IMG/VR virus record: IMGVR_UViG_3300021479_000049 | Coordinates: 1-34,508 of that record | Strand: one strand, 5' to 3' | From: a virus | DNA length: 34,508 nucleotides | Shown here: positions 8,963-17,932 of the stretch, one piece after another | Layout of the letters: every line of letters starts with the position of its first letter | Position numbering within the stretch: position 1 is the first letter of the stretch | The notes under the pieces: model-generated | What the model saw: the letters and a program-made list of their open reading frames with translations, nothing else | The model's database searches: none | What the model was told of the DNA's origin: nothing | Position numbers and translations under genes: made by a program

Positions 8963-9267
8963 TCACTTAATTGTAATTCGCTAGGCGCATTAGTTTCGTA
9001 GTATTGCCTTAACAACCCAATACCTTTTAAGTGATCTAATTGATCCTGTGTAATCTGCGGGGCATTATTCTCCCATATTCCACTCAAGTCCGGCAGTGGG
9101 ATTTCCCGAGCGGGAAGGGGTGCAACCTCAATAGGGTATAGTTTTGACTTGGTGGCACGATTGTACACCCCTCCACAATGTTGTGGTGTTGGGTAGTTCC
9201 ACACTCTAAAGCAGTGAGCCTGTACGGGTGTTACTCCTATAGTAAGTATGACGATTGCTCTCCACAT
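8935..9267 (-). CDS. Small secreted protein with signal peptide
   Basis: 110 residues: MWRAIVILTIGVTPVQAHC is a probable signal peptide, cleaved after A-x-A-like VQA. The segment that follows has two Cys (HCFRVWNYPTPQHCGG), then a Pro- and Leu-rich tail. The start has AGGAGAGCAAAATG, the ribosome-site block used repeatedly in this phage. It is the last gene of the leftward cluster and meets the holin gene tail to tail. It may act in the periplasm or on the host surface. Function unknown. Confidence 0.65.
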   Translation of the reverse strand: MWRAIVILTIGVTPVQAHCFRVWNYPTPQHCGGVYNRATKSKLYPIEVAPLPAREIPLPDLSGIWENNAPQITQDQLDHLKGIGLLRQYYETNAPSELQLSDQPLALPNQ

Positions 9268-9276
9268 TTTGCTCTC

Positions 9277-9648
9277 CTAGTGACTACAATCAGGACATAT
9301 GTCCCAATTCTTAAACCCATGTGGGCATAAGTTACCAGTATTTAGTGGCTCTTTACCAAGCTCTACTCGTTGTGTGTCACGCTGTTTGGGTGTCATTGGT
9401 GGCGCACCCATCATAGTTGTTTCATAACCTCGCGCTAGTAACCAGTTCATACTTTCAATGATCATTTCGTCAGTGGCACCCAACCATTGCAGACGCGCTT
9501 TATGCACTGTTGCTAACGGCACTGTGGGATCTACGGGTGGTGGATTACCCGATTTTTCCCACCATAGGCGAGCCTCCCTAGCCCGTGGGTTGCGGAACAG
9601 TGCATCACGTTCAGCAAGCAACGTTTTAAGTTCTTCGTCTATGCTCAA
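9277..9648 (-). CDS. Hypothetical protein with C-terminal zinc-knuckle-like motif
   Basis: I place the start at a TTG (9648-9646) that overlaps the TGA of the primase-helicase gene as TTGA and has AGGAGA about 7 bases upstream. An in-frame ATG at 9696 would overlap the primase by about 50 bases and lacks this signal. The product is 123 residues, rich in charged helices at the N-terminus (SIDEELKTLLAERDALF), with a C-terminal CPHGFKNWDICPDCSH that could hold zinc. No family is recognised. Coupling to the primase suggests a replication accessory role, by inference. Confidence 0.6.
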   Translation of the reverse strand: MSIDEELKTLLAERDALFRNPRAREARLWWEKSGNPPPVDPTVPLATVHKARLQWLGATDEMIIESMNWLLARGYETTMMGAPPMTPKQRDTQRVELGKEPLNTGNLCPHGFKNWDICPDCSH

Positions 9649-12524
9649 AACTCTATCTCCTGTCCTAGAGCTGTTTTGCTTAGATCGATCTCCCAACAGT
9701 GGATGGGCGGACTCGCATAATCCGTCCCACTACCGATACGACTACGGGTTAGTTTAGCTTTTAAAAGTTTCTTTAGAGCGTTAGTAAATGCGCTTCGGGT
9801 AATGTTTTGTTCTTTACACCATTTTCCTAGTGCTGGATGGCTTATTTTACAGATGCGTTCTTTCTCGCTAAGTTGCACATACACTGTTTGTCGGGTAAAA
9901 ATAATGTTGTCGTTGAGCACTCTAATTGAGCCTTTGTTAGGACGTCCAGCCCCGCTTGCTATGGTATTTGTTTTAATGGTATTCATTGCCATTGCGTGCA
10001 AAAACTCACCTAATTGAAGCTCAACATTACCCTTAGAAGTAAAATCTTCTGCATCAGTCATTAAATGTACTCGATTTTCTTTAATTTTTTCTCTTATGAA
10101 GTTCTCAAGACCCGGTAAATCAAATTGGGTAAACTTCAATGCGTTTGCTAGTCTTGCGCCTACAATTAGACAGGCGGCAATGGCGGACCAAAAACGTTCA
10201 GATTGATTTGTTTGAAGATCATCATCGATTTTGTCACGCATAGTTGTTACCCACTCTAATACACGTTTATGATTTGCTCCTAACCATGCTGCATATTTTT
10301 GTCCGATATGACCATAATTCCTTCGTAAAGCACCGGTTAAAATGGTCATGTGTCCAACGTTTAAATTGGATACGAATGACTCATCAACGTTAAACTCAAG
10401 TAATCGGTAATGTCCTGCACCCGATCCCTTTGCAGCCTTAGCAATTTCATCTGAGAGTGGGTTATTAGCGCACCACACTAATAAACTTTCAAATTCTAAT
10501 TGCCGTGTAGGTTGTACAGTTTGGGTTAATCTCCCCTTTTCTCGTCCTCTCGTAATAAGATCAATTATTCTAACCATTTTTTCTGCTTGTTGTTGCCCTC
10601 TAATTTCGTCCCAACACAAAGGTAAATTTTTGAGAGATGCCATTGTATGCATGATATGATTTGCTGTATCATCAAGACCTTGCATCTTGCCAGTGCTGCC
10701 CCAAATCGCTTGACACAAACTCAACGCTGAGGACTTACCAAGTCCACTCTTAGAACTCCATGCTCCAACACATACACCAAATAACCCTGTTAACGTGATC
10801 AATGGAGCCGCGAACCCACAAGCAATGATAATGTTAATATCGTGGCGGTTTTGGGCAATAGTTAATTCACTCAGTTCACGCCAATATTTTTCTTCACCAG
10901 TAATACTATACCCTCGGGACATTTCTAAATCTAATAATTGTGCCTGAACAGTTTTACCCGGAGAGTAACATTTGCCATCATAAGAGAACCCCATCTTACC
11001 ATCAGGCATTTTCTGCCATCCAATTGGCTTAACAGTCACAAGAGTGTCATCCTTGTTACGGAGTTTGGTTTGGAGGGCCACGAAGAACTTCCTTGTCAGT
11101 TCGTTTGGCATCGTCGGTAAACCGTTCTTTGCCAACGCAGTTACCAATCCCTCTTTATTAGACGCTACCGACATAGGTAGTCTAACTGTTTTTCGATGAC
11201 CATTACCCTGGAGAGTAACAAACGTGAAACTGTATTCCTCGTCATGTCCCTCTGCATATGCGGTGTTATAAATAAGCGCATACGTGAATACTTGAACCGG
11301 ATGATTTTCGCCAGATTTATCAACCATCTCAGTCCATATTGTATTATCTTTGCTGTCTCGATAATACCCAGAAGGTAAATCAGAGTTTGGGTCCATTGAG
11401 GGAGCGTGTGGAATTTTAGCTTGATACAGAGGAACGTTAATTGGGGTTATGTTCCAATCAAAATAAATACATGTCTCACACTCTTTAACGCCCAATTGCT
11501 TTAAAGTGGCACACTTAGACGGTCCCAATTTTGGGTTGTTCGCTCGGTCCACTTCTACTTGGTCGTATTTAAGGTCTACCTCTTCAACGGTGTACGCTTG
11601 GTGGTCTTTAGAAAGTTTATGCGCCCACTCTCGACCATCTTTGCAATAACTTGCAAGGCTAACAGTTTGTTTCCAAATCGCTTCCCCATGTTCTCTGCCG
11701 CCACTCATTGCAGTATTATGTAAGAACGCACAAAAAACCCCAACCTCCTTCATGTCTGCTAATTCGTATTGTTTCTTGGGTCGCATCAAGTCGTCATTAT
11801 CATCGGCAGCGAGAGGGACGACAGACGGTCGGATGGGGACAATGTTATTGACTTTGAGCCTACTACGAAGTTCAGCGATTGGGATATAACTCCCGTAGTA
11901 AAGTAGGTTGACTGGCTGTGCTGGTTCGTGTTTAAAATTCCATGTCCCAGGTATTCTGAGTAGACGGCATAAATCTTTAGTACACTCTTGGTCAAAGAGT
12001 AATCCAAATTCTTGGGCCATGTTTATAATACTGGTCGAGAAAACTTCATGTTCAGTAGGACTAAACAACTCGTCTGCCGTCCAGTAAACATGTAAACCGC
12101 CGGTTCCGCTTTCAACTATCATGCTTGGTTTGATCAGGTTATATTTTTTACAGAAGTCCCTTAATGCAACAAGGGCTTCCTTCTGGGTATCGTACGCCCC
12201 AGGCTTAACGTCGATATCCAAGTAAACCGAACTGCACGAACCTATATTATAACGCTTGCGAAGGGCAGGAGGGTGCTTGCGCGGCTTATCACTCTTGCCA
12301 ACTTCCTTCTGACCACCCATTGCCAAATAAATATCATGCCCTTGACCGCCCCACCATGTAGCAACCCTAGCGGCAAGATGAACGTTCTTGAACGCACTAC
12401 CGGGAATAGTTATTGTGTCACCAAATTGCATCTTACGATGAACACTAAAAAATAATCCTTGTGCGGCGTACTTCCCTGCGAGCATATTAATATATGCTTC
12501 TGCATTCATTGCGGCTGTTGTCAT
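9645..12524 (-). CDS. Primase-helicase (archaeo-eukaryotic-type primase plus DUF927-like ATPase)
   Basis: 959 residues from the ATG at 12524, which has GGGGAA upstream; a TTG at 12539 is possible but weaker. The N-terminal ~230 residues have VYLDIDVKPG (catalytic Asp pair) and ESGTGGLHVYW (the S-x-G-x-H motif), typical of AEP/RepB-like primases. The C-terminal half has a Walker A of the form SKSGLGKSS, then LPLCWDEIRG and LLVWCANNP, as in DUF927/virulence-E-like SF3-type helicases. It would prime and unwind DNA at the phage fork. It lies downstream of the ssDNA-binding candidate, separated by a hairpin at 12549-12570. Confidence 0.85.
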   Translation of the reverse strand: MTTAAMNAEAYINMLAGKYAAQGLFFSVHRKMQFGDTITIPGSAFKNVHLAARVATWWGGQGHDIYLAMGGQKEVGKSDKPRKHPPALRKRYNIGSCSSVYLDIDVKPGAYDTQKEALVALRDFCKKYNLIKPSMIVESGTGGLHVYWTADELFSPTEHEVFSTSIINMAQEFGLLFDQECTKDLCRLLRIPGTWNFKHEPAQPVNLLYYGSYIPIAELRSRLKVNNIVPIRPSVVPLAADDNDDLMRPKKQYELADMKEVGVFCAFLHNTAMSGGREHGEAIWKQTVSLASYCKDGREWAHKLSKDHQAYTVEEVDLKYDQVEVDRANNPKLGPSKCATLKQLGVKECETCIYFDWNITPINVPLYQAKIPHAPSMDPNSDLPSGYYRDSKDNTIWTEMVDKSGENHPVQVFTYALIYNTAYAEGHDEEYSFTFVTLQGNGHRKTVRLPMSVASNKEGLVTALAKNGLPTMPNELTRKFFVALQTKLRNKDDTLVTVKPIGWQKMPDGKMGFSYDGKCYSPGKTVQAQLLDLEMSRGYSITGEEKYWRELSELTIAQNRHDINIIIACGFAAPLITLTGLFGVCVGAWSSKSGLGKSSALSLCQAIWGSTGKMQGLDDTANHIMHTMASLKNLPLCWDEIRGQQQAEKMVRIIDLITRGREKGRLTQTVQPTRQLEFESLLVWCANNPLSDEIAKAAKGSGAGHYRLLEFNVDESFVSNLNVGHMTILTGALRRNYGHIGQKYAAWLGANHKRVLEWVTTMRDKIDDDLQTNQSERFWSAIAACLIVGARLANALKFTQFDLPGLENFIREKIKENRVHLMTDAEDFTSKGNVELQLGEFLHAMAMNTIKTNTIASGAGRPNKGSIRVLNDNIIFTRQTVYVQLSEKERICKISHPALGKWCKEQNITRSAFTNALKKLLKAKLTRSRIGSGTDYASPPIHCWEIDLSKTALGQEIEF

Positions 12525-12548
12525 TGACGTTCCCCACAAGAAAGAGGC

Positions 12549-12570
12549 TCCGGGGTTTTACCCCCGGAGT
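12549..12570 (-). terminator. Hairpin between the ssDNA-binding candidate and primase genes
   Basis: On the minus strand CTCCGGGG-(loop)-CCCCGGAG forms an 8-bp stem in the 53-base gap. One arm is part of a dispersed palindrome (12558-12572). The run after it (CCTCTTTCTT) is a weak U-tract, so partial termination is plausible and would leave more mRNA for the upstream gene than for the primase. Confidence 0.45.
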
Positions 12571-12577
12571 AACTTTT

Positions 12578-13675
12578 TCAACGCTTGATTAGATCACCAA
12601 ACATGGTGTCCATCTCATCGGGGACGTTGCTCATTTCGGTTACTTCGTCGGTTTCTTCTTCGACTGGTGGCTCAGTAACAACTTGACGCTGTGTTACCGG
12701 GGCAGTCGCTGGCTTTGATACCGCACCTGTAATCGTGTTCGCTGCTTGTACTGGCTTCGCTGCCGGAGCAGTTGGTCTTAAAGGTTGTGCTTGTCTTGGT
12801 TCAGCCCGTGTTGCGATTTGTTCAGCGGCCGAACGGTTATGTTGTTGTGGCGCTACAGGCTTAGGACCGACTGGCTTAGGCGCTGTCGCTGCTGCCTTGG
12901 GCGGTTGTGCTTGTGCAGCGTTCTGTTCAGGGGTTGCTTCCTCTCCTTCGTATTCAGCCGTCACTTCGTTGACGATACGCCCCGACTTCTCGTCTTCACG
13001 TAGCTCTTTGATGATCAATGCTTCATCATCAGTAAGCGGTCGTCCTGGCTCGAATACCAGCTTTGTAACCTTGCGCTGGGGTTCAATCGTGATTGTAATA
13101 GTCGTGGTGTACGCGTAGTAGTTGATACCGAACTTTTTAAGTTCGTTAGCATACTTGTCAAGCGCACCTAGACTTCCGGCAGGGACACGGAAGATCATTG
13201 CGCCGCCGTATGCTTCATTCCAAAGATCACTCACGGGAGTAACCGCTAGTCGCTTGTTATCACCGCACGGCTTGCTCTTAAGCCCGTTCTGGCTTGTAAC
13301 GAACACGTTGTTAGGACAAGTCGTACAAGTGTTGTTTTGTACTTGGTCTTCCGGCACGCTTACATCAGGAGTAATTGAGTTTGAACTCCAGCAAGTTGGT
13401 GGTCTGCTGTCACCCCCATAACCACCCGGCCAATACGCTTTGCTCTGTGTCTTGGCAGACTTGATAATTACCACTTCAATCTGCCGCTGTTGCTCTGGAG
13501 GTAAACTTTCGTAACTGCCCCGGTAGTTAATACCGAATACGTTTTGCAGGATACTCAATTGACCCAACGCACTACGAATGCCTTCTCCCAAGTCTTCAAG
13601 CGGTTCGTTAGCGAACACGTTAGACACAGGCATTAATCCGCGCTGCGGCTGTTGATTGACAAGATTGGTAGCCAT
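12578..13675 (-). CDS. Candidate single-stranded DNA-binding protein with zinc ribbon
   Basis: 365 residues. The middle has a four-Cys-like element (CTTCPNNVF...KSKPCGDNKRL, around residues 117-142), followed by beta-rich sequence (YYAYTTTITITIEPQRK). The C-terminal ~110 residues are low-complexity Pro/Ala/Gln with an acidic end (EEETDEVTE...DEMDTMFGDL). A zinc ribbon with an acidic tail, next to the primase, resembles phage ssDNA-binding proteins. The assignment rests on architecture, not a sure sequence match. The ATG is preceded by AGAGGAAA. Confidence 0.5.
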   Translation of the reverse strand: MATNLVNQQPQRGLMPVSNVFANEPLEDLGEGIRSALGQLSILQNVFGINYRGSYESLPPEQQRQIEVVIIKSAKTQSKAYWPGGYGGDSRPPTCWSSNSITPDVSVPEDQVQNNTCTTCPNNVFVTSQNGLKSKPCGDNKRLAVTPVSDLWNEAYGGAMIFRVPAGSLGALDKYANELKKFGINYYAYTTTITITIEPQRKVTKLVFEPGRPLTDDEALIIKELREDEKSGRIVNEVTAEYEGEEATPEQNAAQAQPPKAAATAPKPVGPKPVAPQQHNRSAAEQIATRAEPRQAQPLRPTAPAAKPVQAANTITGAVSKPATAPVTQRQVVTEPPVEEETDEVTEMSNVPDEMDTMFGDLIKR

Positions 13676-13714
13676 GTTGTTTTCTTTCCTCTCACAGTGG
13701 CGTTTAGTAAACGC

Positions 13715-14209
13715 TTAAAGCGTTTCTACGTCGTTGTCTTCTGCTGCTTCAGTGGGGGCCGCATCTCCCTTGGCAACAGTTGTTTTCGGCTTCGTGGGTG
13801 GTTTTACTCCGATATCTTGCAGCTCATTCTTGCCGACACCAGGAGGCAAGTCACCACCTATTAACATGCCTCTGTCCATGGTTCCCCCATGCGATAGACG
13901 AAACGCATCCATCGCAGTTTTGTTAGCACGCCAGTCAACTAAGTCCCAAGCTTCCGCGCCAATAATATGGCTACGAAACTGAGCCGGGTCTTCCAACGGA
14001 TACGTAATCTTTTGGATTAGATAGGGCGTACCGTTAATGGTACGCGCGTTCAATTGATTAGTTTGCAGGAGGAAAGTAAACAACTCCCCCTTCAATCGTT
14101 TCTCAAAGTCTTCAAAGTCTTTCAGTTCTGCTTTGTGACGATCCTTTATCTCTTTCATCTTGGCGCGGATCATACGGAGTTTATAAACTCTATCAGCAAC
14201 GTCGATCAT
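13715..14209 (-). CDS. Hypothetical coiled-coil protein
   Basis: 164 residues from the ATG at 14209, which is preceded by GGAGAGCAAA; an upstream GTG at 14221 would start before that ribosome site. Residues 1-50 form a charged helix or coiled coil (KMKEIKDRHKAELKDFEDFEKRL), followed by a compact beta/alpha part (TPYLIQKITYPLEDPAQFRSH), then a Pro/Thr/acidic tail (AAPTEAAEDNDVETL). It lies between the helicase and ssDNA-binding candidate genes and probably serves DNA metabolism. No family is recognised. Confidence 0.65.
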   Translation of the reverse strand: MIDVADRVYKLRMIRAKMKEIKDRHKAELKDFEDFEKRLKGELFTFLLQTNQLNARTINGTPYLIQKITYPLEDPAQFRSHIIGAEAWDLVDWRANKTAMDAFRLSHGGTMDRGMLIGGDLPPGVGKNELQDIGVKPPTKPKTTVAKGDAAPTEAAEDNDVETL

Positions 14210-14241
14210 TTTGCTCTCCACTTGTTAAATTTTATTTACTC

Positions 14242-14397
14242 TCAGAGTAGTCCCTGAGCCTCGTTAAGTTTTGCAATGCACTCGTCTATGAGTTTTTCTA
14301 TTGGTTGATTAGGTTTATAGTCTCCTTTCAGTTTTTCAAGTTGATCACAGATGTCATCCACCTCACTAAGAAACAGGTCTTGTTCTTCCTTAATCAT
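14242..14397 (-). CDS. Short acidic helical protein (51 residues)
   Basis: ATG at 14397 overlaps the helicase stop by 8 bases (ATGATTAA) and has GGAG 8 bases upstream. The product begins MIKEEQDLFLSEVDDICDQL and ends KLNEAQGLL. It is a single charged, mostly helical chain. Its TGA stop lies within a dispersed palindrome (14236-14250). Function unknown, possibly a small partner of the helicase. Confidence 0.6.
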   Translation of the reverse strand: MIKEEQDLFLSEVDDICDQLEKLKGDYKPNQPIEKLIDECIAKLNEAQGLL

Positions 14398-15823
14398 TCT
14401 CATACTCCGTTTCGATTAACTCTAGGAACCTATTCTGTATCCGTTCGTTGTTGCCTAATAGTTGGTACAGTCGCTTCTCTCGCGTGCTGCCGCCTACCAT
14501 GGCAACCAAGGTTTTGAATTTCTGTCCGAGTCTTTTGATCCTCCCGTTCGCTTGGTAGAAGATATCTAGCGACGTTATAGGTCCAGCCCAAATGTTCATC
14601 GTCGCTCTTGTAAGTGTTAACCCATGGGCTAGACAAGCCGGATGGCAAAGTAAAACTTTGTAAAGACCTTTGCGTTGGAAGTCATCGAATATTTTCACAC
14701 GCTGATTTGCTAACGTGTCACCTGACACTATACAGTGAGTGATTTTGTTTTTGGTTAACGTCTTGTGTAACCCATTGATCACACTCTTAAAAGGTGCAAA
14801 CAATATTACACTTTCGTTACAACTGTCTATCAAGTCTATTATCAATTGTAACCGAGGTGTATTATCCAGCTCTATTACATCACCGTCACGATGGTACACG
14901 TATCCTAGTGCTATCTGTAAGAGTTTACTCATTACAGCGCCAGCATTTAACGCGTCTACTTTTTTGTTCTTGATCAAAGCAACAGCTTTCTGACTCATTT
15001 CTTTATAGATTTGCTCTTGCTTAGGTGTCATTGGAGCGTAGTAATATTGGTAGACTTGTTCAGGAAGCTCAGTTACATCTGACATCTTAAAACGAACCGA
15101 TGGCTGCAAGCACTTGATCGCCATCTCTTCTGCACCCGGTCGTGGCTCCCAATGAAACTGAGATACCTTTATCATCAGTTGAGCACGGAACCAACTAAAA
15201 AATTCAGGAATTGTTCTGGGAGTAATACATGAAGCTGGCCCCCATACATCAGTCACGGCGCGGGGGATGGGTGATCCCGTCATACCCCACACATAACCAT
15301 GACCTGTAACCAATTCTTTGAACGGCAGGGTGAGGGTTTTTGATTTGCCGTTACGGTAAATCGCTACCTCGTCGGCACATATTACACTAAACCCTTTCGC
15401 CCGTAACTCTGGGAGTAACATATTCACCCCATGATGATTGATAATATACACGTCCACGTCACGTCGCAATTGACGCAGACGTTCCTCTTTCGTGCCGTGA
15501 AGAATAGCGAACTTAAGCCACCATAATTCTTGTCGTATCTCGTTTGCCCACACGGTTATCAACGTAGACAGTGGCGCTATGACGAGTAATTTTTGTGCTA
15601 GCCCCATTGTCCGCATGAAGTCAAACGACCATAATATACATCGGGTCTTACCTGTGCCAATATCATTAAGCACATACGCACGACGTCTTGTAGTTAACAA
15701 AGCACAGGTTAGTTTCTGTACCCTGAACGCTGGCTTGCTAGGATCGCTTACGGGGAAGTGGTAGTCACTGAGTATGTCGTGGCTTGGAGTAAGGATGACT
15801 GGTTGCGCATTGCTATAAGCCAC
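14390..15823 (-). CDS. SNF2-family DEAD-like helicase/ATPase
   Basis: 477 residues. Walker A is NDIGTGKTR (residues 53-61). Motif Ia-like VIAPLSTL is at about 81-88, motif II is ADEVA (150-154) in place of DEAH, motif III is MTGSP, and the C-terminal lobe has ILFAPF, VSGDT and NGRIKRLGQ (motif VI, with Arg finger). These fit phage SNF2-like helicases that move on duplex DNA. The start is a GTG at 15823 with AAGGAG upstream, overlapping the VRR-NUC gene by 76 bases. No later start would keep Walker A. The pairing with a VRR-NUC nuclease is a common phage arrangement. Confidence 0.85.
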   Translation of the reverse strand: MAYSNAQPVILTPSHDILSDYHFPVSDPSKPAFRVQKLTCALLTTRRRAYVLNDIGTGKTRCILWSFDFMRTMGLAQKLLVIAPLSTLITVWANEIRQELWWLKFAILHGTKEERLRQLRRDVDVYIINHHGVNMLLPELRAKGFSVICADEVAIYRNGKSKTLTLPFKELVTGHGYVWGMTGSPIPRAVTDVWGPASCITPRTIPEFFSWFRAQLMIKVSQFHWEPRPGAEEMAIKCLQPSVRFKMSDVTELPEQVYQYYYAPMTPKQEQIYKEMSQKAVALIKNKKVDALNAGAVMSKLLQIALGYVYHRDGDVIELDNTPRLQLIIDLIDSCNESVILFAPFKSVINGLHKTLTKNKITHCIVSGDTLANQRVKIFDDFQRKGLYKVLLCHPACLAHGLTLTRATMNIWAGPITSLDIFYQANGRIKRLGQKFKTLVAMVGGSTREKRLYQLLGNNERIQNRFLELIETEYEND

Positions 15824-16107
15824 TGTCGTAGTCTCCTTAGTTCCGTTTCATTACGTACACGAAACACGTTTGCTTTGTGTTTGGTTGAAAGAGTATTGGC
15901 TAGAAGTTTCTGGCGCTCGGTTAGGTCTTTGTCCCAGTCCTTCGTCTCTATGAAGAACGCTATCGCGCAATCGTTCCACGCAACCACGCAATGAAAGTCT
16001 AACCCAGCACGCCCATACCCCATCTGCACTGGTTGGAAGTAATAGCAATCAAACTCCCGGAGTAACTCCCGAACTTTGATTTTTACTTTGCCTTCAGGAG
16101 TTGTCAT
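15748..16107 (-). CDS. VRR-NUC domain nuclease
   Basis: 119 residues: TPEGKVKIKVRELLREF, GYGRAGLDFHCVV and AFFIETKDW are the core of the PD-(D/E)xK VRR-NUC fold (G-x-D then E-T-K). Such stand-alone nucleases are thought to resolve branched DNA or nick during replication. AGGAG lies just before the ATG, in AGGAGTAAAACATG, which is half of a dispersed palindrome. Another palindrome inside the gene (16051-16065) encodes LLREF. The 3' end overlaps the helicase gene. Confidence 0.8.
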   Translation of the reverse strand: MTTPEGKVKIKVRELLREFDCYYFQPVQMGYGRAGLDFHCVVAWNDCAIAFFIETKDWDKDLTERQKLLANTLSTKHKANVFRVRNETELRRLRQWLIAMRNQSSLLQATTYSVTTTSP

Positions 16108-16522
16108 GTTTTACTCCTAATCGCCATGTACCATCTCCGACTTGCTCTACTATATCTTTGTTTCGTAATTTGTCCAATCGTGAACTAAGTGAACCTTCAG
16201 AGAACCCACCTTTTTTAAGGAGTGGCCTTAACTCCACTGCGCGATGTGGTCTTTCTTTAAGTGCTTCAACAATAATACGGTTAATCCCAACGTCCAATCG
16301 CATTGGTCTAGTTGGGGGGCGTGCTGCATATCTCTTGTGTGGTCTATCAGGTTTTGGCTTAGGTAAGTCAAATCGTTCGTCAAATCGGATTGCCGGATTA
16401 GGACGAGGTGCAGGCGTTTCCTCAATCTCTCCTGCCGAAATAATTTCGAACGGAAGATAACGCATGGTCATCTTCATGAATTCTTCTGGCGTTATTCTGA
16501 TTTTTATCTCGTACTTAACCAT
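16094..16522 (-). CDS. Winged-helix DNA-binding protein (hypothetical)
   Basis: 142 residues from the ATG at 16522, chosen because GGAGAGC lies upstream; an ATG at 16537 is in frame but starts before it. The N-terminus is beta-like (KYEIKIRITPEEF), the middle is a Pro/Arg linker, and the C-terminal ~65 residues look like a winged helix (NRIIVEALKERPHRAVELRP, EGSLSSRLDKLRNKDIV). It could regulate phage transcription or bind forks. The 3' end overlaps the next gene by 14 bases. Confidence 0.6.
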   Translation of the reverse strand: MVKYEIKIRITPEEFMKMTMRYLPFEIISAGEIEETPAPRPNPAIRFDERFDLPKPKPDRPHKRYAARPPTRPMRLDVGINRIIVEALKERPHRAVELRPLLKKGGFSEGSLSSRLDKLRNKDIVEQVGDGTWRLGVKHDNS

Positions 16523-16549
16523 GGGTTTGCTCTCCATTTACTCTCAGGG

Positions 16550-16879
16550 TTATTTGCGCTTTTGATACCTTTTCATTTGTATTACGTGTCGTGCCGACGG
16601 TTGTTTGATCGGCAGGGGCATGGGTGGTATAAACTTAACTGCCACACCATTGGGTACGAACCCTAGTTTGTAACCTAGCGCTCTCGCTACCGCGTTAAGC
16701 GTGGCCGCTTGTGGCTTTCTCGTCTCGCCGTCAAACCATTTGCGTAACGTTACGGCAGTGACACCGCTTTCGTTTTCAATCCACTTATAAGAAGCACCGC
16801 TATCCCCGACCATGGTTCGTACTTCATCGATGATCGGGTCTTTGTCAACAAAGTTGTAACTTTTGTATGTGAACCCCAT
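16550..16879 (-). CDS. XRE/Cro-type helix-turn-helix regulator
   Basis: 109 residues. Residues 30-70 (SYKWIENESGVTAVTLRKWF, then KPQAATLNAVARALGYKLGF) match the helix-turn-helix of small Cro/CI or antitoxin-like regulators that bind as dimers. The tail is Pro- and Lys-rich. The start has AGGAGAGCAAAATG. As a dimeric HTH protein in the early block it is a local candidate to bind either the TTACTCC-N-GGAGTAA or the CAACC-N3-GGTTG dyads. That link is inference. Confidence 0.7.
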   Translation of the reverse strand: MGFTYKSYNFVDKDPIIDEVRTMVGDSGASYKWIENESGVTAVTLRKWFDGETRKPQAATLNAVARALGYKLGFVPNGVAVKFIPPMPLPIKQPSARHVIQMKRYQKRK

Positions 16880-16901
16880 TTTGCTCTCCTGTTAAGGGGG
16901 T

Positions 16902-17606
16902 TTAAGTTCTTCCGTTGTGCTCACACTCTAGCACGGGACAATGGGCTTTACATAGCCCGTTTTTCTTGGCGGGGAAGTTTACCTGTGCTGTAGCTTCTTC
17001 CATCTTTGTTAACTCTGGGAGTAACTCAGCCCATAGTTCTGCCATATCACTACGACTAAACAACTCATGGGACTTGTCTTTAATTATTGTCCACCAGTAT
17101 TCAGCCCGCACCCCTATAACTTGTGGGAACATACTAAATATTGCTTGCGCATATAACGCTAACTGTATGATCTCGTCTTTAGGTTTACCGGTTTTATAGT
17201 CTACAATCTGTGCAGCGGCAGTGGAGGGAGTGAGTGGGTATAGCTTAATAAGGTCTACCTTCACCCGTACCCATACTTTCGGATTAAAATAATCAATGGG
17301 TCTTAGTTCACGGCTGAGAGCGATTTCTTTTTCACAGATGTTGGTTTGCCCCGGCACCTTCACACTTGCCGCTTCATCACCCCAGTCGTTGAAATTAACA
17401 TAGGCTGTGGGCATAGGTAAGCCCTGCTCTACCCTCCGCTTGAACGCTTCGTGCAAAGCGTTACCATCGCTTAACTCGATTGACTGTGGTTGTTCAAACT
17501 TTTTAAGTATGGTTGTTTGATAATATTTTTTTGGGCATATACGCCAGTCACGCAGCTTGGTGTAGCTCCATGAAAACCCTTTTTGTTGTGGGCTGAACCT
17601 ATTCAT
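16902..17606 (-). CDS. Cas4/RecB-like PD-(D/E)xK exonuclease with Fe-S cysteines
   Basis: 234 residues. Cys24 (ICPKKYY), then H52 (GNALHEAF), D118 (VDLI), D136 and K138 (VDYKTGK), and a C-terminal Cys trio at 219, 223 and 228. Four Cys in this layout suggest a 4Fe-4S cluster as in Cas4, AddB and similar nucleases. The likely role is 5' or 3' end resection in phage recombination. The ATG overlaps the upstream stop (ATGA). No CRISPR array accompanies it. Confidence 0.75.
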   Translation of the reverse strand: MNRFSPQQKGFSWSYTKLRDWRICPKKYYQTTILKKFEQPQSIELSDGNALHEAFKRRVEQGLPMPTAYVNFNDWGDEAASVKVPGQTNICEKEIALSRELRPIDYFNPKVWVRVKVDLIKLYPLTPSTAAAQIVDYKTGKPKDEIIQLALYAQAIFSMFPQVIGVRAEYWWTIIKDKSHELFSRSDMAELWAELLPELTKMEEATAQVNFPAKKNGLCKAHCPVLECEHNGRT

Positions 17607-17911
17607 TGTACTACCTCGTCTCTTATGATCTCTTTGATGTAGTCAGGGATAGAGTAAACGCCCCTGCCCTGAGAGATGATACACTTGTCGCCAAATATCT
17701 TTATGAGTTGACGACGCAACACAAAGAGATGCTGACGATAGGCTGACGTGTGAAACTCCAACCAGTTTGCATTGTACTCCCGGAGTAAGACACTCAAGAT
17801 GAACGCGCTACGCGGTGGGATTTTCAGCTTCAACGCTAGGACTGTTTGGTCTATATCTACAGACACAAACTTGAAAGAACTAAACGTGTGCGCTCTTTCG
17901 GTGAGGTTCAT
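17603..17911 (-). CDS. OmpR-type winged-helix DNA-binding protein (hypothetical regulator)
   Basis: 102 residues from the ATG at 17911, which has AGGAG upstream and lies just below promoter 17933-17961. An in-frame ATG at 17965 lies upstream of that promoter and is rejected. The C-terminal part (FVLRRQLIKIFGDKCIISQG, then RGVYSIPDY) resembles the recognition helix and wing of response-regulator output domains. No receiver domain is present. As the first gene after a strong promoter it is an attractive early regulator. A palindrome within (17774-17788) encodes LLREY. Confidence 0.65.
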   Translation of the reverse strand: MNLTERAHTFSSFKFVSVDIDQTVLALKLKIPPRSAFILSVLLREYNANWLEFHTSAYRQHLFVLRRQLIKIFGDKCIISQGRGVYSIPDYIKEIIRDEVVQ

Positions 17912-17932
17912 GACTTTTACTCCTGAGTATAC

